Of a stretch of 64,000 nucleotides of DNA, positions 35,428 to 44,410 are shown one piece after another. The DNA comes from Bullifex porci (GTDB lineage Bacteria > Spirochaetota > Spirochaetia > Sphaerochaetales > Sphaerochaetaceae): the NCBI RefSeq assembly GCF_009695635.1, contig NZ_VUNN01000001.1:1-64000 (forward strand), given 5' to 3'. The translations under genes were made by a program, and so were the position numbers. Within the stretch, counting starts at the first letter, position 1. Every line of letters starts with the position of its first letter. The notes beneath the pieces are model-generated. The model saw nothing but the letters and a program-made list of their open reading frames with translations. It had not been told where the DNA came from and ran no database searches.

Positions 35428-36077
35428 TGGTTCGACGTCTGATTTGCTGCGTGGTCTTGATAACTGTTGTTCTAGTTAGCCTATGCGCAATTGAGATAGA
35501 GGACGTAACCTATGGCTTTAATGCACTATATAATGGTACCTTTTCTGCTGTAGCAGCAAATACAACGGTACCTCGTATAGAGCTTCAAGGGGTAAGTCTT
35601 GAGGAGGTTAGTAGTGACAGCCTTAAGTATAAATTATCCTTTAATAGATCTGATCTTTCACAGTTTTCATCGTCCTTAAGAGGTGGGGCTGCTGATAGCT
35701 GGTACTCAAAGCTAATTCAAAGTGCAAGAAGTACCTTCTCTCCGCTCTTAGGAGTAGCAGCTCAACAAATTGATAGCGCTGGTTATGTTGAGGGCGATGC
35801 AATTTTGGATGGGACTCTTTATTTAGTATTTGGAACAAAGAGTGCTCTTTCAAGCTGGATAGATCTTTTAGTTCTTTCTGATTGGTCTTCAATTAACTTT
35901 ACCTTAGAGGTTTCTATGGTAGTTAGCGGTAATGGAATTAGTGAAGCCTTAGCCTTTGAGGGCCTATTGGAGGGAAAGGGCGTTTCAGGGGAGCGTAGTG
36001 TAGAACTAAGTGTTAAACATATGCTATGTAATGAAACTGAAATTACAATGAAACCAATAATACTTGGATTAAAATAA
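35427..36077 (+). CDS. Exported protein of unknown function
   Basis: The 216-aa protein has a signal peptide (RLICCVVLITVVLVSLCA, cleavage about residue 21) and a mature part of Ser/Leu-rich strands. The family is not recognised. ATG overlaps the transporter stop by 1 bp, and hexokinase begins 17 bp downstream, so the three genes form one operon. It may be periplasmic or an outer-membrane lipocalin-like protein; this is only a guess from strand pattern. Confidence 0.55.
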   Translation: MVRRLICCVVLITVVLVSLCAIEIEDVTYGFNALYNGTFSAVAANTTVPRIELQGVSLEEVSSDSLKYKLSFNRSDLSQFSSSLRGGAADSWYSKLIQSARSTFSPLLGVAAQQIDSAGYVEGDAILDGTLYLVFGTKSALSSWIDLLVLSDWSSINFTLEVSMVVSGNGISEALAFEGLLEGKGVSGERSVELSVKHMLCNETEITMKPIILGLK

Positions 36078-36093
36078 AGGAGAAACAAATATT

Positions 36094-37389
36094 ATGAATG
36101 ATGTTAATGAATTCTTGATGCGTCATAATCTTGCACCAGAATGTGTAGATATGGATAAGCTCACCGAGAACTTTTTAGCAGAAATGGACAAGGGATTAAC
36201 AAGAAACCCAGGCTCTTTAGAGATGATTGCAACCTACGTAAGTGAGGATTGTGAGATTAAGCCAGGTCAGAGTGTAATCGTTCTTGATGCGGGTGGTACT
36301 AACTTTAGAACATGTCTTGTAACCTTCGATGAAAACCTTCAGCCTGTTATTTCTGATTTCAGAAAGGTTGGTATGCCTGGTGTTAAGCAGGAGGTTAGTG
36401 CAAAGGAGTTCTTTGGAATACTTGCAGATAATGTTGAACGCTTAATTGATAAAAGTGATAGAATTGGATTCTGCTTTAGCTATGCAGCAAATATCACACC
36501 TGATCATGATGGAATTCCTATAATTTTCTCAAAGGAAATTAAGGCTCCTGAGGTAGTTGGTATGCCTGTAGCAGCTTCTCTTTTAAAGGAATTAAAGGAG
36601 AGAGGCTACAACGTTGAAAATAAGAAATTTAGTGTTGTAAATGATACTGTAGCAACATTACTTGCAACTAAGGCTGGCTGTAGTGACCCTGCTTCTGGTT
36701 ATGTAGGCTTCATCCTTGGAACAGGTACTAATACAGCTTATACAGAGCTTAATAGTAAGATTTTAAAAATTGATGGCTGTAAGTGTGGTAAGCAGATTAT
36801 CAACGTTGAATCTGGAAACTATGATTTAGCTCTTGGTGATTTTGATAGAGAGTATTTTAATACAACAAAGAATGCAGAGAGATACCATTTTGAGAAGATG
36901 ATTAGTGGAGCTTATCTTGGTGGCTTTGCAACCTTCGTTATTAATAAAGCTATTGAAGAGGGTATCTTCTCAGATGAATTTGCTAAGCGCTTTAAGAGTA
37001 TTGAGGGTGGCTTAACTACTACAACAATGTCATTCTACCTTGAGAAGTGTCATAATATGGATTATGACCTTGTTAAGTGTGTTGATGGTAATGAGGATGA
37101 TGCTCTTAAGCTTTGGCTCATTATTCGTTCTATTATTGAGCGTGCTGCAAAGCTTACAGCTGTTAACCTCTCTAGTGCTGTATTAAAGACAGATGCTGGT
37201 AAGAACCCTAGATACCCAGTTATCATTAATGCTGATGGAACTACCTTCTATAAGACAGAGTTCTTAAAGAAGTATACAGAGATTTATCTCCATGAGTTCT
37301 TAGAGAAGAAGCATGGTAGATTTATCAAGATGGTTAGAATCGATGATAGCCCAGTTCTTGGTGCTGCTATCGCAGGACTTTCTGTTTGA
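36094..37389 (+). CDS. Hexokinase (eukaryotic-type fold)
   Basis: The enzyme phosphorylates glucose and related hexoses for glycolysis. The 431-aa protein shows hexokinase-family motifs: phosphate-1 loop VLDAGGTNFRTC (about 65-76), sugar-binding RIGFCFSYAANI, VVNDTVATL with the catalytic Asp (about 188), phosphate-2 region GFILGTGTNTAY (about 208) and the C-terminal adenosine loop PVLGAAIAGL. This hexokinase type, rather than the bacterial ROK glucokinase, is found in treponemes and some gut bacteria. AAAGGAGAAAC upstream gives a strong ribosome-binding site. It is followed by a terminator. Confidence 0.92.
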   Translation: MNDVNEFLMRHNLAPECVDMDKLTENFLAEMDKGLTRNPGSLEMIATYVSEDCEIKPGQSVIVLDAGGTNFRTCLVTFDENLQPVISDFRKVGMPGVKQEVSAKEFFGILADNVERLIDKSDRIGFCFSYAANITPDHDGIPIIFSKEIKAPEVVGMPVAASLLKELKERGYNVENKKFSVVNDTVATLLATKAGCSDPASGYVGFILGTGTNTAYTELNSKILKIDGCKCGKQIINVESGNYDLALGDFDREYFNTTKNAERYHFEKMISGAYLGGFATFVINKAIEEGIFSDEFAKRFKSIEGGLTTTTMSFYLEKCHNMDYDLVKCVDGNEDDALKLWLIIRSIIERAAKLTAVNLSSAVLKTDAGKNPRYPVIINADGTTFYKTEFLKKYTEIYLHEFLEKKHGRFIKMVRIDDSPVLGAAIAGLSV

Positions 37390-37409
37390 TAGAATAACTC
37401 TTTAAAGAT

Positions 37410-37438
37410 AAAGGCTTGAGTTTGTCTCTCAAGCCTTT
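37410..37438. terminator. Bidirectional terminator between hexokinase and a convergent lipoprotein gene
   Basis: AAAGGCTTGAG pairs perfectly with CTCAAGCCTTT around TTTGTCT. A/T-rich tracts follow on both sides. It is 20 bp past the hexokinase stop and 10 bp past the lipoprotein stop. Confidence 0.8.
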
Positions 37439-37448
37439 AAAATTTATC

Positions 37449-38186
37449 TTATTTAATTAAATTTAAAACTATTTTTTCAGCTGATATCATTCTTAGTGTT
37501 GATGAATTGATTATTTCAAATGTTGTGACGTCTGAGCCATAGATTGATGATGGTATAACCAAATTATTATCTTCTAATTTAGCTTGATTGATTTCACATT
37601 CAGCAAAAGCTTTTAAAGTGCCTAAGGAATGGCCTTCAGGATTGTAGTTAGTATAATATTTAAATGTAATATCTGTTTCAGTGATTATAATTTGTGCTGC
37701 AGTATTAGACCCTGCACCAAAAAATGTATGGCCCTTTAATTGATCAATAGATGTAACTGGGTTTTGCTCTAAAAGTTTAGTTGGAGTATCAGCCGGAATA
37801 GCTAGAGTGGCAACTTTTCCTTCTCCTACTGTTTTATATCCTGTTTCTTCTTTTGAGAGTGTAAGGTTTAAATTCTCTCCTGATGTAATCTTTAAATTTC
37901 CATTTTCACTTACCACACTGATATTAGAAAATGTCCCTGATTTTGCAGCTGTCTCTGTAGTATAAGTCCAACTTGCAGTCTTTTCATCACTTTCAAATGT
38001 CATAGTTAAAGTTCCAGGACCAGAAAAATCAATATTTCTTGTAGAGTATAAGCTAATAGTAATTGTTTTTCCTGTTAATTCGTGTTTTGGAGTTTCTTTA
38101 ACTTCTGGTGCTTTATTATCGTTATTACAAGAAAAAATAATAAAGAGTGATAAAATACATAGGAATATTGATAATGCTTTTTTCAT
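37449..38186 (-). CDS. Lipoprotein of unknown function
   Basis: The 245-aa protein has a lipoprotein signal (lipobox IFSC, Cys about 20; Asn follows). The mature part repeats a beta-sandwich-like pattern with two similar halves: LTGKTITISLYSTR...GTLTMTFESDEKTASW in the first and LKGHTFFGAGSNTAAQIIITETDITFKYY in the second. Both read 'GKTF...T..I.F' in the style of lipocalin-like lipid/ligand-binding domains. No family is recognised. ATG with AGGAGAAAG upstream. Confidence 0.65.
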   Translation of the reverse strand: MKKALSIFLCILSLFIIFSCNNDNKAPEVKETPKHELTGKTITISLYSTRNIDFSGPGTLTMTFESDEKTASWTYTTETAAKSGTFSNISVVSENGNLKITSGENLNLTLSKEETGYKTVGEGKVATLAIPADTPTKLLEQNPVTSIDQLKGHTFFGAGSNTAAQIIITETDITFKYYTNYNPEGHSLGTLKAFAECEINQAKLEDNNLVIPSSIYGSDVTTFEIINSSTLRMISAEKIVLNLIK

Positions 38187-38301
38187 AACTTTCTCCTTTT
38201 GAATGAAATAATTATAACATGTATTTTTTAGATATATAAAGAATTATTTTTTTTCTATCAAATTTATCTAAGTATGCATAAGTATTTATGATGTTTTTTT
38301 T

Positions 38302-38325
38302 TCATTTAAACTGTCATTTAAACTG
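38302..38325. repeat. 12-bp perfect tandem repeat
   Basis: TCATTTAAACTG occurs twice without a gap in the 227-bp spacer 38187-38413. Apart from this and the terminator at 38353-38387, I see only AT-rich sequence and the probable lipoprotein promoter in the spacer. Confidence 0.7.
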
Positions 38326-38352
38326 CCAAAATTTAGATATGGCATGATAAAT

Positions 38353-38387
38353 AAAACCTCATCCTATGTGCTAGAATGAGGTTTTTT
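38353..38387. terminator. Terminator downstream of the phosphohexomutase gene
   Basis: AAAACCTCAT pairs with ATGAGGTTTT around a 13-nt loop; A-runs and T-runs allow use in both directions. It is 27 bp past the stop of the minus-strand mutase gene. Confidence 0.8.
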
Positions 38388-38413
38388 ACTATTAAATTAA
38401 ATGTTTTAAAATA

Positions 38414-40144
38414 TTAACATCTTTCAATTAATGATCTTTGATAACTCAATATCTCATCATGAAGCTTTTCGTTTTTACCCTTAATATCAACTAGTACTCT
38501 TAATACTGGTTCTGTACCACTTGGTCTCATCCACATGTAGCCAAGAGATGAGCCCTTGAAATCAACAAATTGAACCTTAAGACCACCCTTACCTGTAGCA
38601 CTTCTAAATTCAGGTCCAATGCCCTCTCTCTCAATAGTGCCCTCTGTTTGTAATACTCTATAGAATGAGCAGGCTGGTATTTTACCCTTTATTTCGTTGT
38701 CAAAGGTTTGCTTTAATAGCTCTTCATATTTAGTTTTTATACCTTGCCAATCCTTGCTTTTTACTTCCATTTTAGCAAGCTTTGAGAATGCACCTGTAGT
38801 TGTATACACTGGAAGAGCATCTATAAGAGCATCCATTGAGAGCTCTGTAATCGGCTTTCCAAGCTTTTCGAGAATATAGTCAAATAGGCTCTTATCAGAG
38901 AAAAGCTTTAGGAAGGTAAATGCTGTATTAAGTGGATCTCTTACACATGCTGGCTTTGTAATATTTCCACCATTACTACCTTCTCCTAATACTTTAACAG
39001 TGTATCCCTTATCAGCTAATTCCTGTCCAAGGTTAACAACATTTGCTTCGCCAACCTCAGCTCTAAAGACTTTAGCATTAAATGCTTTAGCTATTTGGTC
39101 GATACGCTCACTAGTTGGTCCATTAACTGCAATAGCGATATTATCTACACCCTTCTTAGCAAGGGACGCTACCTCAATAGTAACTACTAATGCAAATACC
39201 TCTTGAGCCTCTAGAATTCTTCCATTACCTTCCTTTGTGATATAAACAAAGTTTCCTCTATCACCATCATTATCTGGTGTGTAGCCTAAGATAAAGGAAG
39301 GATCTTCTTTGTGCTTCTCCTCGAGGAATTTCATTACAGGAATTAAATTCTCACCTTCAGGTACTATTGCATGCTTAACATCTCCAACAGTTGCATTAAT
39401 TGCATCAAATTTAATACCCATTTCATTAAACAGTGTTCTATCGATAGAGGCAGCTCTAGCTGAGCCATTAAAATCGGCTACAATACCGATGTCGGCTTTA
39501 AAGTCATTTGAAAGCTCTGCTGTTTTTAATACAAAGGAGCGATAGTATTCAAGTGCTGAATATTTTTCCTTTTCAAGATTAACTAAGCACTCATTTCTTC
39601 TCTCCTGAGGACAATCATTAATTAGCTTTTTAGCTTCATCAATTACATCAGGTGAGTTAATCATCCTCTTTAGGATAGCTATGATTTCTTCTGCCTCTAC
39701 CTTTGAGAATACTCCTCCATTTCTTCCAAACTTAAAGCCATTGTGACCAATAGGGTTATGGGATGCAGAAATATAATAGAAGTAATCATAATTATGTGAT
39801 TGAGCCATAATTTCAGGAGCAGCTGTAATATAGAGATATCTTACATCCTGTCCAAGAGAAATTAGTGCTTTAATAGTTAATAAGGATAGAGCATAGCCTG
39901 TAGGTCTTGCATCTTGACCTACGATAACTCTTTTATTCTTTTCCTTTATAAACTCGTTAAAGGCTCTAGCGATAGTAACAACTATGACCTTATCTTCATC
40001 ACAAATTGTCCTAATGCTATCCTCCTCATTACCAGAGGAAGCAAATACAGCTCTTAAGCCTGATGCCGATAAAATATAGTGATCAAGTCTTTCTTTTACT
40101 TGATCACATGTAGTATGTATTTGGGAAATTGATTTATGTTGCAT
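38414..40144 (-). CDS. Phosphoglucomutase/phosphomannomutase family protein
   Basis: This alpha-D-phosphohexomutase interconverts hexose 1- and 6-phosphates. The four signature loops are visible: phosphoserine loop YISASHNPIGHNG (about 126), metal loop TPDNDGDRG (about 294), sugar-binding loop GEGSNGGN (about 395; usually GEESGH/G) and phosphate-binding RPSGTEPVLR (about 543). At 576 aa it is near the long PgcA-like type. The changed third loop leaves substrate choice open. TATAAT with an extended TG motif ends 6 nt before ATG and there is no Shine-Dalgarno sequence, so the mRNA may be leaderless. Confidence 0.85.
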   Translation of the reverse strand: MQHKSISQIHTTCDQVKERLDHYILSASGLRAVFASSGNEEDSIRTICDEDKVIVVTIARAFNEFIKEKNKRVIVGQDARPTGYALSLLTIKALISLGQDVRYLYITAAPEIMAQSHNYDYFYYISASHNPIGHNGFKFGRNGGVFSKVEAEEIIAILKRMINSPDVIDEAKKLINDCPQERRNECLVNLEKEKYSALEYYRSFVLKTAELSNDFKADIGIVADFNGSARAASIDRTLFNEMGIKFDAINATVGDVKHAIVPEGENLIPVMKFLEEKHKEDPSFILGYTPDNDGDRGNFVYITKEGNGRILEAQEVFALVVTIEVASLAKKGVDNIAIAVNGPTSERIDQIAKAFNAKVFRAEVGEANVVNLGQELADKGYTVKVLGEGSNGGNITKPACVRDPLNTAFTFLKLFSDKSLFDYILEKLGKPITELSMDALIDALPVYTTTGAFSKLAKMEVKSKDWQGIKTKYEELLKQTFDNEIKGKIPACSFYRVLQTEGTIEREGIGPEFRSATGKGGLKVQFVDFKGSSLGYMWMRPSGTEPVLRVLVDIKGKNEKLHDEILSYQRSLIERC

Positions 40145-40150
40145 AGCATC

Positions 40151-40159
40151 ATTATATCA
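40151..40159 (-). promoter_or_regulatory. Extended -10 promoter for the phosphohexomutase gene
   Basis: On the minus strand TGATATAAT (TGnTATAAT) spans 40159-40151, 6 nt before the ATG at 40144. A consensus -35 is not apparent, as is usual for extended -10 promoters. Transcription would begin at or next to the A of ATG. Confidence 0.55.
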
Positions 40160-40161
40160 GA

Positions 40162-40190
40162 TTGCATATTCAAAGTGAAACTAATATTAT
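40162..40190 (+). promoter_or_regulatory. Promoter for the PfkB-type kinase gene
   Basis: TTGCAT (40162-40167), 17 bp, then TATTAT (40185-40190), ending 6 nt before ATG 40197. No Shine-Dalgarno sequence. It lies next to the oppositely oriented mutase promoter in a 52-bp divergent spacer. Confidence 0.4.
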
Positions 40191-40196
40191 TTTTAC

Positions 40197-41000
40197 ATGA
40201 AAAGAAGCGCTTTAGTTTTACAAGATCTCTCTTGCTTTACAAAGGCAAGTATTAATATCTCTCTTCCAATACTTGAAAGTAATAATATTGATACAGCAAT
40301 ATTACCTCTATCATTACTTGCAACTCAAAGTGATGGTTTTGATGATTTCTTTATTAAGGATTTAGGCAATGAATGTGAGAAGGTCTTAAATAGGTTTTTA
40401 GAGCTTGGCTTTAGCTTTGATGGAATATTAAGTAGCTATATAGCTAATTATGAGCAATATTGCTTAGTTAAGAAGGTCTTTGAAAGCTTTGATTCTCTAA
40501 TTGTTGTTGACCCAGTTCTTGGTGATGATTTAAAGCTCTATCAAGGCTTTGATAAAGAAAATATTAAAATAATTAAGTCTTTAATACCTTATGGTGATTT
40601 AATAACACCAAATATAACTGAAGCATGCTTACTTACAGATTATGAGCTTAAAGAAAGCTATACTAAAGAGGATATTGAGAAAATAGTTACTATCCTAAGC
40701 TCTCTCACAAAAGCAAAGATAGTAATTACATCTGTTAATATAGAGAAAGATAAACTAGCAAATGTAATTTATGATGAAGAGATAAAATATATTTCATTTG
40801 ATAAAGTAGATGCATCATATCCTGGCTCTGGAGATTTATTTTCATCACTACTTTTATCATTTCTTTTAAATAATGAGTCCTTATATAGTAGTGTAAGAAG
40901 AGCTGGTTCTATTACAAGAGAATGCATTAAATACACATATGAAAGCAAAAGAGAGAGAAGGTTAGGTCTTGATATTATAAAAGCATTAAGGAGTAATTAA
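40197..41000 (+). CDS. Pyridoxal/pyridoxamine kinase-like PfkB-family kinase
   Basis: The 267-aa ribokinase-superfamily protein follows the pyridoxal-kinase pattern. It has an N-terminal substrate part (VLQDLSCFTKASINISLPIL), VVDPVLGDDLKLY (about 103) and LITPNITEACLLT (about 141). The anion-hole/catalytic motif is SYPGSGDLFSSLL (about 211; Asp is the base). Vitamin B6 salvage would serve the several PLP enzymes here. It is translated without a visible Shine-Dalgarno sequence and is followed directly by the nucleosidase gene (stop TAA, then ATG after 0 bp). Confidence 0.75.
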   Translation: MKRSALVLQDLSCFTKASINISLPILESNNIDTAILPLSLLATQSDGFDDFFIKDLGNECEKVLNRFLELGFSFDGILSSYIANYEQYCLVKKVFESFDSLIVVDPVLGDDLKLYQGFDKENIKIIKSLIPYGDLITPNITEACLLTDYELKESYTKEDIEKIVTILSSLTKAKIVITSVNIEKDKLANVIYDEEIKYISFDKVDASYPGSGDLFSSLLLSFLLNNESLYSSVRRAGSITRECIKYTYESKRERRLGLDIIKALRSN

Positions 41001-41567
41001 ATGAAGGTTTTAGTTGTCTCATCAGATAGTGCAGAGAATGCACTATTTACTGAAGATATATTTGTTAGAGTAGTTTCTGGTGTTGGAAAGGAAAATGCTT
41101 TAGCTCATACAATTTTAAATTGCACAGAGGATGTTGATTTAATTTTAAATGTAGGAACCTGTGGTGCAAAAAAAGGTTGTGCAGATATTTTTGATGTAGT
41201 AGGTGTAAAAAGAGTTATAAATAGAGATGCAGATTTAACTCAATTCCATCTTCCGCAATATACAACTTTAGATTCAAAAAGAGGAACTATGGGACCTATT
41301 GATATATCAGATGAAGGGTTAACTATTGCGTCTTCGGATTCTTTTGCTTCAACAGGAATAGAGGAATCTGAGCTATATGATATGGAAGCATATGGAGTTG
41401 CACTTGCTGCTAGGTGCTTAAAAAAGGATTTAATAATTATTAAGGGTGTTAGTGATATTATCGGAGAAAGCTTAAAAATTAAGGACTATAGAAAGCTATT
41501 AAAGGAGTTAGCAGTAAAAATCCATGAAAGGGCGCTAAGTGAGGTCCTCAGGAGAAGTAAGAGCTAA
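41001..41567 (+). CDS. Nucleoside phosphorylase-fold protein, MTA/SAH nucleosidase-like
   Basis: The product is 188 aa, shorter than E. coli MTA/SAH nucleosidase (232). Recognisable parts are RVVSGVGKENALAHTI (about 23), LILNVGTCGAKKG (about 48), the ribose-binding Glu in YDMEAYGVALAA (about 128) and the catalytic Asp in IKGVSDIIGES (about 150). A segment in the middle is shortened. The substrate may be methylthioadenosine, S-adenosylhomocysteine or another nucleoside. Its 3' end overlaps the convergent patatin gene by 33 bp. Confidence 0.7.
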   Translation: MKVLVVSSDSAENALFTEDIFVRVVSGVGKENALAHTILNCTEDVDLILNVGTCGAKKGCADIFDVVGVKRVINRDADLTQFHLPQYTTLDSKRGTMGPIDISDEGLTIASSDSFASTGIEESELYDMEAYGVALAARCLKKDLIIIKGVSDIIGESLKIKDYRKLLKELAVKIHERALSEVLRRSKS

Positions 41568-42659
41568 GCGCTGAGAAAGCTTTACTTGGTCAAATAGTGT
41601 TCTCTTTGAAATCATAGCTGCAAAATCATTTAGCTCGTTTTGATGCTTTTCAATTAGCTTTTGACCACCTTCCTTAAGGCGTTCTATAGTTTCTAGTCTT
41701 GTATCATCGAGCTTTATCTTCTCATCAGAGATTTCATCGAATATGCGTACATAGCTACAATCTGGAAGGCCATTTAATATGTCATCAATTAAAACCATCT
41801 GCGCATTTGGATATATTTTCATTATTGGTTCAGCCCATGAGGAAAGTCCACCAAACATTCCTGTTGGGTCGAATTTATAGATATTTCTCGCAGTAGAAAT
41901 AGATAGAATGTGAAAGCGCTTTGCATTTGGATATAGCTTCTTAGCCTCTAAATATGCAAATACAGCAGGGTTATTAGCAATAACTCCTCCATCAAGGAGA
42001 GACATTCTTTCATTATTAATGTTAAATAGCGTTTTTGGTGAAAAGTAGAGTGGGGCAGCACTAGTTGCTCTCGCTGCATCTCTTAAATAGGTATCACTCA
42101 GCTCTGAGTAGCTTGATAGCAAGCACTCTCTACCTGAGATTGAATCATATGAAACAACCATAGTAGGAACTAATGCATCCTTTAGCTTTTCATCATGAAA
42201 AAGAGTTCTAAAGAAAAATTCTAAGTTATTAGAGTCATATTTATCAGAAAAGACATTACCAAGTAAGCGAGTACGTTGGCTAAATATCTCTTTACCATGA
42301 TCTACATATATTGATTCAATCCTTTCTGGATTAGAAGCTGGCATTATTAAGCCCTTAAATATCTTTTCTGTTTTAAAGAAATTTTTCTTTTGTGTTATGT
42401 AGTACTCATATGGCTCAATAGCTTCATTTTCAATAGTTGTATTTGGGTTTGTTAAGCCAAGAGCAATTATTCCACCTGTGCTTGTACCGGCAACTAAATC
42501 AAAATGAGCATAGAATGGGATATTATCATCAACTATTTTTGAAAGATGAGATAATATAACTGCAGGTATAATCCCTCTCATCCCTCCTCCATCTATGGAG
42601 AGTATGAAGCGCTCTTCTTCTTGTATTTCTTTTTTAAAGATGCTATTGAATATACCCAT
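41535..42659 (-). CDS. Patatin-like phospholipase
   Basis: This Ser-Asp dyad lipid acyl hydrolase is 374 aa from ATG 42659. It has the oxyanion loop DGGGMRGIIPA (about 23), nucleophile GTSTGG (about 58), and catalytic Asp in LLDGGVIANNPA (about 207). The overall order is that of plant-patatin-like bacterial enzymes, including CapV effectors, but no CBASS cyclase lies beside it. It has no signal peptide. The start is uncertain: ATG 42659 lacks a Shine-Dalgarno sequence, and an in-frame TTG at 42695 is possible. The upstream TTGACC-17-CATCTT would again place transcription start near the ATG. Confidence 0.82.
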   Translation of the reverse strand: MGIFNSIFKKEIQEEERFILSIDGGGMRGIIPAVILSHLSKIVDDNIPFYAHFDLVAGTSTGGIIALGLTNPNTTIENEAIEPYEYYITQKKNFFKTEKIFKGLIMPASNPERIESIYVDHGKEIFSQRTRLLGNVFSDKYDSNNLEFFFRTLFHDEKLKDALVPTMVVSYDSISGRECLLSSYSELSDTYLRDAARATSAAPLYFSPKTLFNINNERMSLLDGGVIANNPAVFAYLEAKKLYPNAKRFHILSISTARNIYKFDPTGMFGGLSSWAEPIMKIYPNAQMVLIDDILNGLPDCSYVRIFDEISDEKIKLDDTRLETIERLKEGGQKLIEKHQNELNDFAAMISKRTLFDQVKLSQRLALTSPEDLT

Positions 42660-42702
42660 AGAATTCAAGATGCAACATTGTTTGCTGTGGGTCAAGTAGA
42701 GA

Positions 42703-43638
42703 ATGTATAAAAAATGTAAGCTTTGTCCTAATCTATGTCAGGTAGATAGGAGATATAAATTAGGCCTTTGTGGTCAAAGTGATAAGGTTAGAATAGCATG
42801 GTCAGGTCTCCATAGAGGTGAGGAGCCTCCTTTGACAGGAGAAAAGGGCTCAGGGATGATATTCTTTACAGGATGCCCACTACATTGTGAGTATTGTCAA
42901 AACCATCAAATTTCAGGTGCTCATGGAAGTAATATGGGCTTTAATATTACAGATGAAGAGCTAGCAGAGCTTATGCTTTCATTAGAAAAGCAGGGTGCAA
43001 CAACCTTAAATCTTGTAACTGGAACTCACTTTATACCTTCTATAATTAATGCTTTAAATATAGCTAAAGAAAAAGGATTTTCACTTCCTGTTGTTTGGAA
43101 CTCCTCTGGATATGAAAATGTAGAGGCTTTAAAGCTAATTGATCCATATATAGATGTATATCTAATGGATATGAAAACGTTAGATAAGAATGTTGCTGAG
43201 AAGTTTTGTGGAAGACGTAAATATATTGATTCTATTATCCCAGTAATGGATTTTATTACAAAGACACATCCATACACAGATTTAGATAAGATATATGGAA
43301 ATATCGTAAGACACTTAGTATTCCCTCAAGCATTAAAGGAGAGTATTGAGGTTTTAAGATATTACTCAAAGTATTATAAAAATAGCTGCTTTTTATCTCT
43401 TATGGTTCAATTTGTGCCACCACTAGAAAACCCTGGCTTTAAGAAAATAAGTGAGGAGGAATATGATTTTCTTCTAGATACTCTTGATGAATTAGGTATA
43501 GAGGATGGCTTTGTACAAGAAATAGGGGATGAGATACTTTGGATTCCAGATTTTAATAAGGATATACCTTTTCCAGTCTCCTTTGCTGATCCCAACCCAT
43601 ATTTTTTGTCATTAAAGAGAAAAGCTCTTAACCAATAG
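42703..43638 (+). CDS. Radical SAM protein, PflA-like
   Basis: The 311-aa protein has two N-terminal CxxC-type pairs (CKLCPNLC, residues 5-12, and GLCGQ), then the radical-SAM cluster motif in FTGCPLHCEYCQNHQIS (about 57-64). A partial TIM barrel (LNLVTGTHF, VVWNSSGYE, VYLMDMKTL) follows. This is the pattern of the PflX/AmmeMemo-adjacent pyruvate-formate-lyase-activase-related group, whose substrates are mostly unknown. It is divergent from patatin; its end overlaps convergent pyrH by 11 bp. Confidence 0.82.
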   Translation: MYKKCKLCPNLCQVDRRYKLGLCGQSDKVRIAWSGLHRGEEPPLTGEKGSGMIFFTGCPLHCEYCQNHQISGAHGSNMGFNITDEELAELMLSLEKQGATTLNLVTGTHFIPSIINALNIAKEKGFSLPVVWNSSGYENVEALKLIDPYIDVYLMDMKTLDKNVAEKFCGRRKYIDSIIPVMDFITKTHPYTDLDKIYGNIVRHLVFPQALKESIEVLRYYSKYYKNSCFLSLMVQFVPPLENPGFKKISEEEYDFLLDTLDELGIEDGFVQEIGDEILWIPDFNKDIPFPVSFADPNPYFLSLKRKALNQ

Positions 43639-44311
43639 TTGTACCAGTATATTCTAAGCCCTTTAGAATATTCATAGTATTTTCAATGTTTCTTCCGTCT
43701 GCACAAACTACCTTTAGCCCTGCTTCTCTTGCTAAGCCTGAAGCAATTGGGTCAAATGGAGTATTTTTACCAGGGATCCACTCTGTTCCAACCATTTTGA
43801 TGAAATCATCCCAAGAAATATCATCGATTGGCTTTGCATTAGGATCCTTTTTAGGGTCATCTGTATAAACCTTAGCAATATTTGAAAGGTTAATAATTAG
43901 CTTTCCTCCAAATTTCTTTGCAAGATATACTGCATCTGTATCTGTAGAAAATCCTGGCTTCCAGCCTGCTGCAACAAGTACTCTACCTGTAAATTGAATA
44001 TCCTGTGTTGGGTCTGTTACTAAATCATCAAGACAAACATCAGAAAAGATTGCTTTGACTAAGCTACCATTTAGATGTGTTGCTTTAATACCAAGCATAT
44101 CCTGTGTATATGAGTCTGAATTTGGCAAAACCTCTCTTAAAGCACCCTGATAAGCTCTAGCTGGTGCACCACCTCCACAAACAAGTATTAGCTTTCTTTC
44201 TTTATCTTCATTAAGGTAATTAATAACTGCATCTCTAAAGGCCTTTAAAAATGCTGTATCTGGCTGGTGAGGAGCAATAATTGATCCTCCGAGTGAAAGT
44301 ACTGATAACAT
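43628..44311 (-). CDS. pyrH: UMP kinase, archaeal-type PyrH
   Basis: The enzyme phosphorylates UMP to UDP, the step after the pyr operon product. The 227-aa amino-acid-kinase-fold protein has SVLSLGGSIIAP at the N-terminus, LVCGGGAPARAY (about 45), DTDAVYLAKKFGGK and IINLSNIAKVYTDDPKKDP (about 145-165), and NTPFDPIASGLA (about 188). The N-terminus LSLGGS without the longer bacterial form, and its length, fit the archaeal-type UMP kinase found in spirochaetes. AAGGAG lies upstream of ATG. Confidence 0.87.
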   Translation of the reverse strand: MLSVLSLGGSIIAPHQPDTAFLKAFRDAVINYLNEDKERKLILVCGGGAPARAYQGALREVLPNSDSYTQDMLGIKATHLNGSLVKAIFSDVCLDDLVTDPTQDIQFTGRVLVAAGWKPGFSTDTDAVYLAKKFGGKLIINLSNIAKVYTDDPKKDPNAKPIDDISWDDFIKMVGTEWIPGKNTPFDPIASGLAREAGLKVVCADGRNIENTMNILKGLEYTGTTIG

Positions 44312-44410
44312 CGTTTATCTCCTTGAAAAGTATAGTAGCACATAAGAAGTGTAAAAAAAAACAATTTTATTTGTATTATTTATAGATGCATTTATAACAG
44401 GAGGTACACT

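Noticed and set aside
41535-42659. CBASS anti-phage system with the patatin as CapV effector
   Set aside because: There is no cyclase, ubiquitin-like or HORMA/TRIP13 gene beside it; the neighbours are metabolic.
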